Source: Glossina fuscipes (lineage: Eukaryota > Arthropoda > Insecta > Diptera > Glossinidae). Taken from it: 64,000 nt of DNA. Numbering within the stretch: the first letter of the stretch is position 1; each line of letters begins with the position of its first letter. The DNA lies in contig NW_023998415.1 of NCBI RefSeq assembly GCF_014805625.2, positions 20,403,939 to 20,467,938 of the forward strand, read 5' to 3'. A program made the translations under genes and the position numbers. Positions 61,001 to 64,000 of the stretch are shown here, piece by piece. The notes beneath the pieces were generated by a model. It was not told the origin of the DNA and ran no database searches. It saw nothing but the letters and a program-made list of their open reading frames with translations.

Positions 61001-64000
61001 TAATTCACAAACTTAATGGACCTATCGTGTTGGGTAAGCAGTTAAGCGCTGTAGATGAGATGCTGGAAGAAAAAACCAAGTCAGGGTTACGTTATAGAAA
61101 AAAAGTAGGTTATAGGAAAATAATAACGAATACAATGGGTAACGAATACAAAAGCCCAAAGTTACAGGCTGATGAAAACATTAAAATTTAAACATTAAAT
61201 TAATCATTTCACAGCTCTTTAAATCGAGTAATTATGCCTTAATTAACAAACTTATAAGCGTAAGATAAAGAAAATTTATATACATATATATTAAAAGCTT
61301 TAACTTTAGCATGCAATAGATAAAGCTTTTATGGTAAAGATCGTTAAGAACAGTAAACGAAAATACACAAAAGCTTACAATCCACACAACAGAGAATCGC
61401 TAGGTAAAAAGAAGAAAAATGAGTGTAAACAAATTATGGAGAGCGTTATATGAGTTACAATTACTGCGAAGAATCTAATAACCATTGACTAACATTGCTT
61501 ACAATATAAAGTTAAATAAAAGGAAAAAAACAAAAAAAAAAAACATTTTTAATTGAATAATGCTTTACGCAGCCAAAGAGCCGAACAGTCTAAGTTACTA
61601 AGGAACGGCGAAGAGGAAAAAATCTCTTTAGATTAATTTAGCGGCGCTCATCACTTATTTATTTATTACTATTTTTTTTTTTTTCTGTTGCATTGGTTGC
61701 TTTATTTTATTCGGTTGACAAAACTACCCAAACAGTTACTGTCTCTCAATGTTATAGTAAACGTTTTCAAGTGTTGATCTATTGCTAAATGAAGCGTTGC
61801 ATTAAATATAATAAAAATCTATTTTTTTCCTGTATATATAAATATATATACATATATATATACATATATATATATTGTTGTTAAATTTTTACTTGATCTA
61901 CGGAAACGGCGCTAGATGATAGAGGATAGCGCATAAGAGAGGCCTGCAACAAATTATTGATTTTATAGCCATCAACACTATAAGTGCTTATGGTTGGTGA
62001 TCACTAACGCTGTTTACTTTAGCGAATTGCGTGAAAAACATAACACACATAAACACGCTGATTCCATTGGCAATATTACAACCAATAAATTAAGGAAAAA
62101 AATATAAGAAATTAATAAAAAAAATAAATAATAACAACGAAAAAAATAAAAAAAATTCATACGCTTCAGAGCAATTATAAATTGCAGCATTAATGTACGT
62201 GCAGGCATTTAACACTTGCGCCGGAAAATAAAAAAAAAAAGAATAAAATCTTAAAAAAAATCAGAAAACAAATCTAATACAAATCCATTTTATATTATAA
62301 CGACCAGTATATCGCAAAAAACCATACATATATATACAAACACGCATACATACGCGCATACACATATATATATATATATATTTATTTATTATATACGGAT
62401 TGTTGATTATGCTGATTAGCGAAGCGTTAAGATTTTCATTTTAAAAAGGAAAACGTAAAAGCGTAAATGTATGCAGCAGCCGCATAAAGAAAAAATAAGT
62501 GAAAATTGTAACAATTAACAAAAAAAAAACATAAATAGACGCGAAATAAATAACTATAAAAAATAACGATTGCAACGATATCGCATACAATAATAAAAAA
62601 TAAAAAACAAAAAAAAAAAAAAATTAAAAACGACAAAATACTTAAAAAAAAATTAAAAGTGAAATTATATATTAAAATTTGCATAAAATTCGTTGCCTTA
62701 TTGCTGTACATAATAAAATTACGATTTTTATAGCTTATCGCAAAACTAGTGGGTGTGACTTTTTACTGCGGCTCAATAGCAAGACGCATAAATTTTCTAA
62801 ACAAAAAAGGTAAAACAAATGAATTACAATAATACTGTATTGCACCGTTATTGGTCAGAAAAAGAAAAGACCAAAATTTATAATTAGCATTAAATTAAAG
62901 TCGAATATCGCCTTAGAAACTTCCCACTTTCTACTACTGCGTAGAGTCGATCAAAGTTTTTCGCAAGTAAGCCTTGCTATCTCAGCTATCGGGACGTATG
63001 TAAAATCATTATGCGGATTAAACGTGAAGTTGATTGTGCGAAAGCGATGGGAAAACGCGAGCCCAAAACTTTTCCAAAAATCTTGTAAAAATTTCAGTAG
63101 ACGATGGAGTTAGCTCTGCGTTTTTCAAAACTCCTCTTAAAGCATTTTAGACAGCAAGAAAATGGCTCCTAACCTTAAACTCGCTGCCTCCCTGGACTTT
63201 GTCTATCACGAGAATTTATCCAAGTCTGGGTCATATAAATTCTTCTTCAATCAGATGAACTTGAAGTTCGAGGTGTTTCTATTTCACTTATATAATAACG
63301 TCTTTCTTACTTGGAAACATTCTGTTTTGAAACGAGCCAAGCTTTGAACTCAATTGTTTTTTCTTATTGTTTTTATAAATATTGTTTTCACAAACATCTG
63401 TTTTGTGCATAAGCCCAGATTTTAATCAATAAAATCATGCATGCAATACAAAACGGACCAAATTGGCTGCAAAAGCACTTCCAGCAAACATTCAAATCTC
63501 AGAACAAAGTCGAAGAGGTACGCGAAAAATATCTCCGAACTGTCGTCATTTGAATAATTTTTGCTTACATCAGTATTTCGCACCTCGTATATCGAAATGC
63601 GTAGACGAGAGTGATAGCTCGGTATAAAACAAAATTTTTCTTCTATTTTCATTCTCATCATATGCGCGGAACTTTAAAATAGAAGTTTGCCCGTCACAAT
63701 GCTCCGCCTGACCATAGACGTGTTATTGAATTTAAAAGAATCTCTTAGTTGAAAACTCTTCGTTAAGTGATCCAGTCTCGAACGCTGCTATGGTTTTGAT
63801 AAATAGCTCTTTTTACAAAATTATTAGTAGTAGATTGATAGTGTCAGTAGAATGGAGTAATTACACGATTTGCTCCAAAAGATCTGCTAACACAGGTTAC
63901 TGGGCGTAGACGAGATGTTTGATGTCTCTAAAAATGCTTTTACTTTTTCCTTTTTTTTTTTTTTTTGTCGATCAAATATAACAAGCATGAGAAACGGCTC
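58027..64000. other. AT-rich right end without a supported gene
   Basis: A and T runs, TATACA repeats at 61833-61874, TA repeats at 62358-62380, and the dispersed-repeat pieces at 60320-60800. Several 60- to 96-codon frames have no recognised family. Confidence 0.5.
60320..60800 (-). mobile_element. dispersed repeat fragments, minus orientation
   Basis: On the minus strand 60650-60790 has ATATTTTTGATCGGCGTTAA and GATCTGTCCATCTGTCC, matching 57159-57310 and 8215. A second piece at 60320-60410 has ACAGGGTATACAGATTTTTG. The two are separated by AT-rich sequence. Open frames here are accidental. Confidence 0.5.

Overview
The window looks like nuclear DNA of a higher fly (Diptera). A tephritid-like fruit fly is my best guess, from the wunen-type lipid phosphate phosphatase genes, the AT-rich and microsatellite-rich spacers, introns with fly-like splice signals and the style of the dispersed repeats. 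There is no bacterial gene organisation, rRNA gene or CRISPR array, and I found no tRNA gene.

Three clear protein genes lie in the right half. All encode PAP2-family, wunen-type integral membrane lipid phosphate phosphatases: 36004-36924 (-), 51765-52820 (+) and 54727-55734 (-). The middle gene is complete in one exon and has all three catalytic motifs. The left gene keeps its catalytic residues but lacks the first membrane span; a splice acceptor sits at its 5' edge, so an upstream exon is probably missing from the model. The right gene is a complete, uninterrupted frame that has lost the motif C1 Lys and Arg and the motif C2 His, so it should be a pseudo-phosphatase. The last two genes converge, with 1.9 kb between them. 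Together they look like a local tandem family, probably processing or sensing extracellular lipid phosphates.

A possible further spliced gene of unknown family lies at 43657-44340 (-): two open segments joined in phase across a 91-nt intron with good splice signals.

The left half (1 to about 35 kb) has no gene I can support. It holds microsatellites, homopolymer runs and old mobile elements. Mobile elements across the window include a tRNA-derived SINE family (six pieces), a pogo/Tigger-type MITE with TA target-site duplication at 43005-43409, two decayed non-LTR retrotransposon pieces (10384-10756 and 47521-47763, both -), and a degenerate dispersed family with GTATATTAA-like and TGTCCGTCTG-like motifs, one copy of which carries three tandem core units of about 120 bp.

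Other structure of note: a 45-bp near-perfect inverted repeat with a 7-bp spacer that looks like a template-switch mutation (16409-16518), an 11-bp minisatellite capped by inverted repeats (39666-39744), and a GA tract of about 185 bp (31710-31893). All calls come from reading the sequence; no database search was possible.
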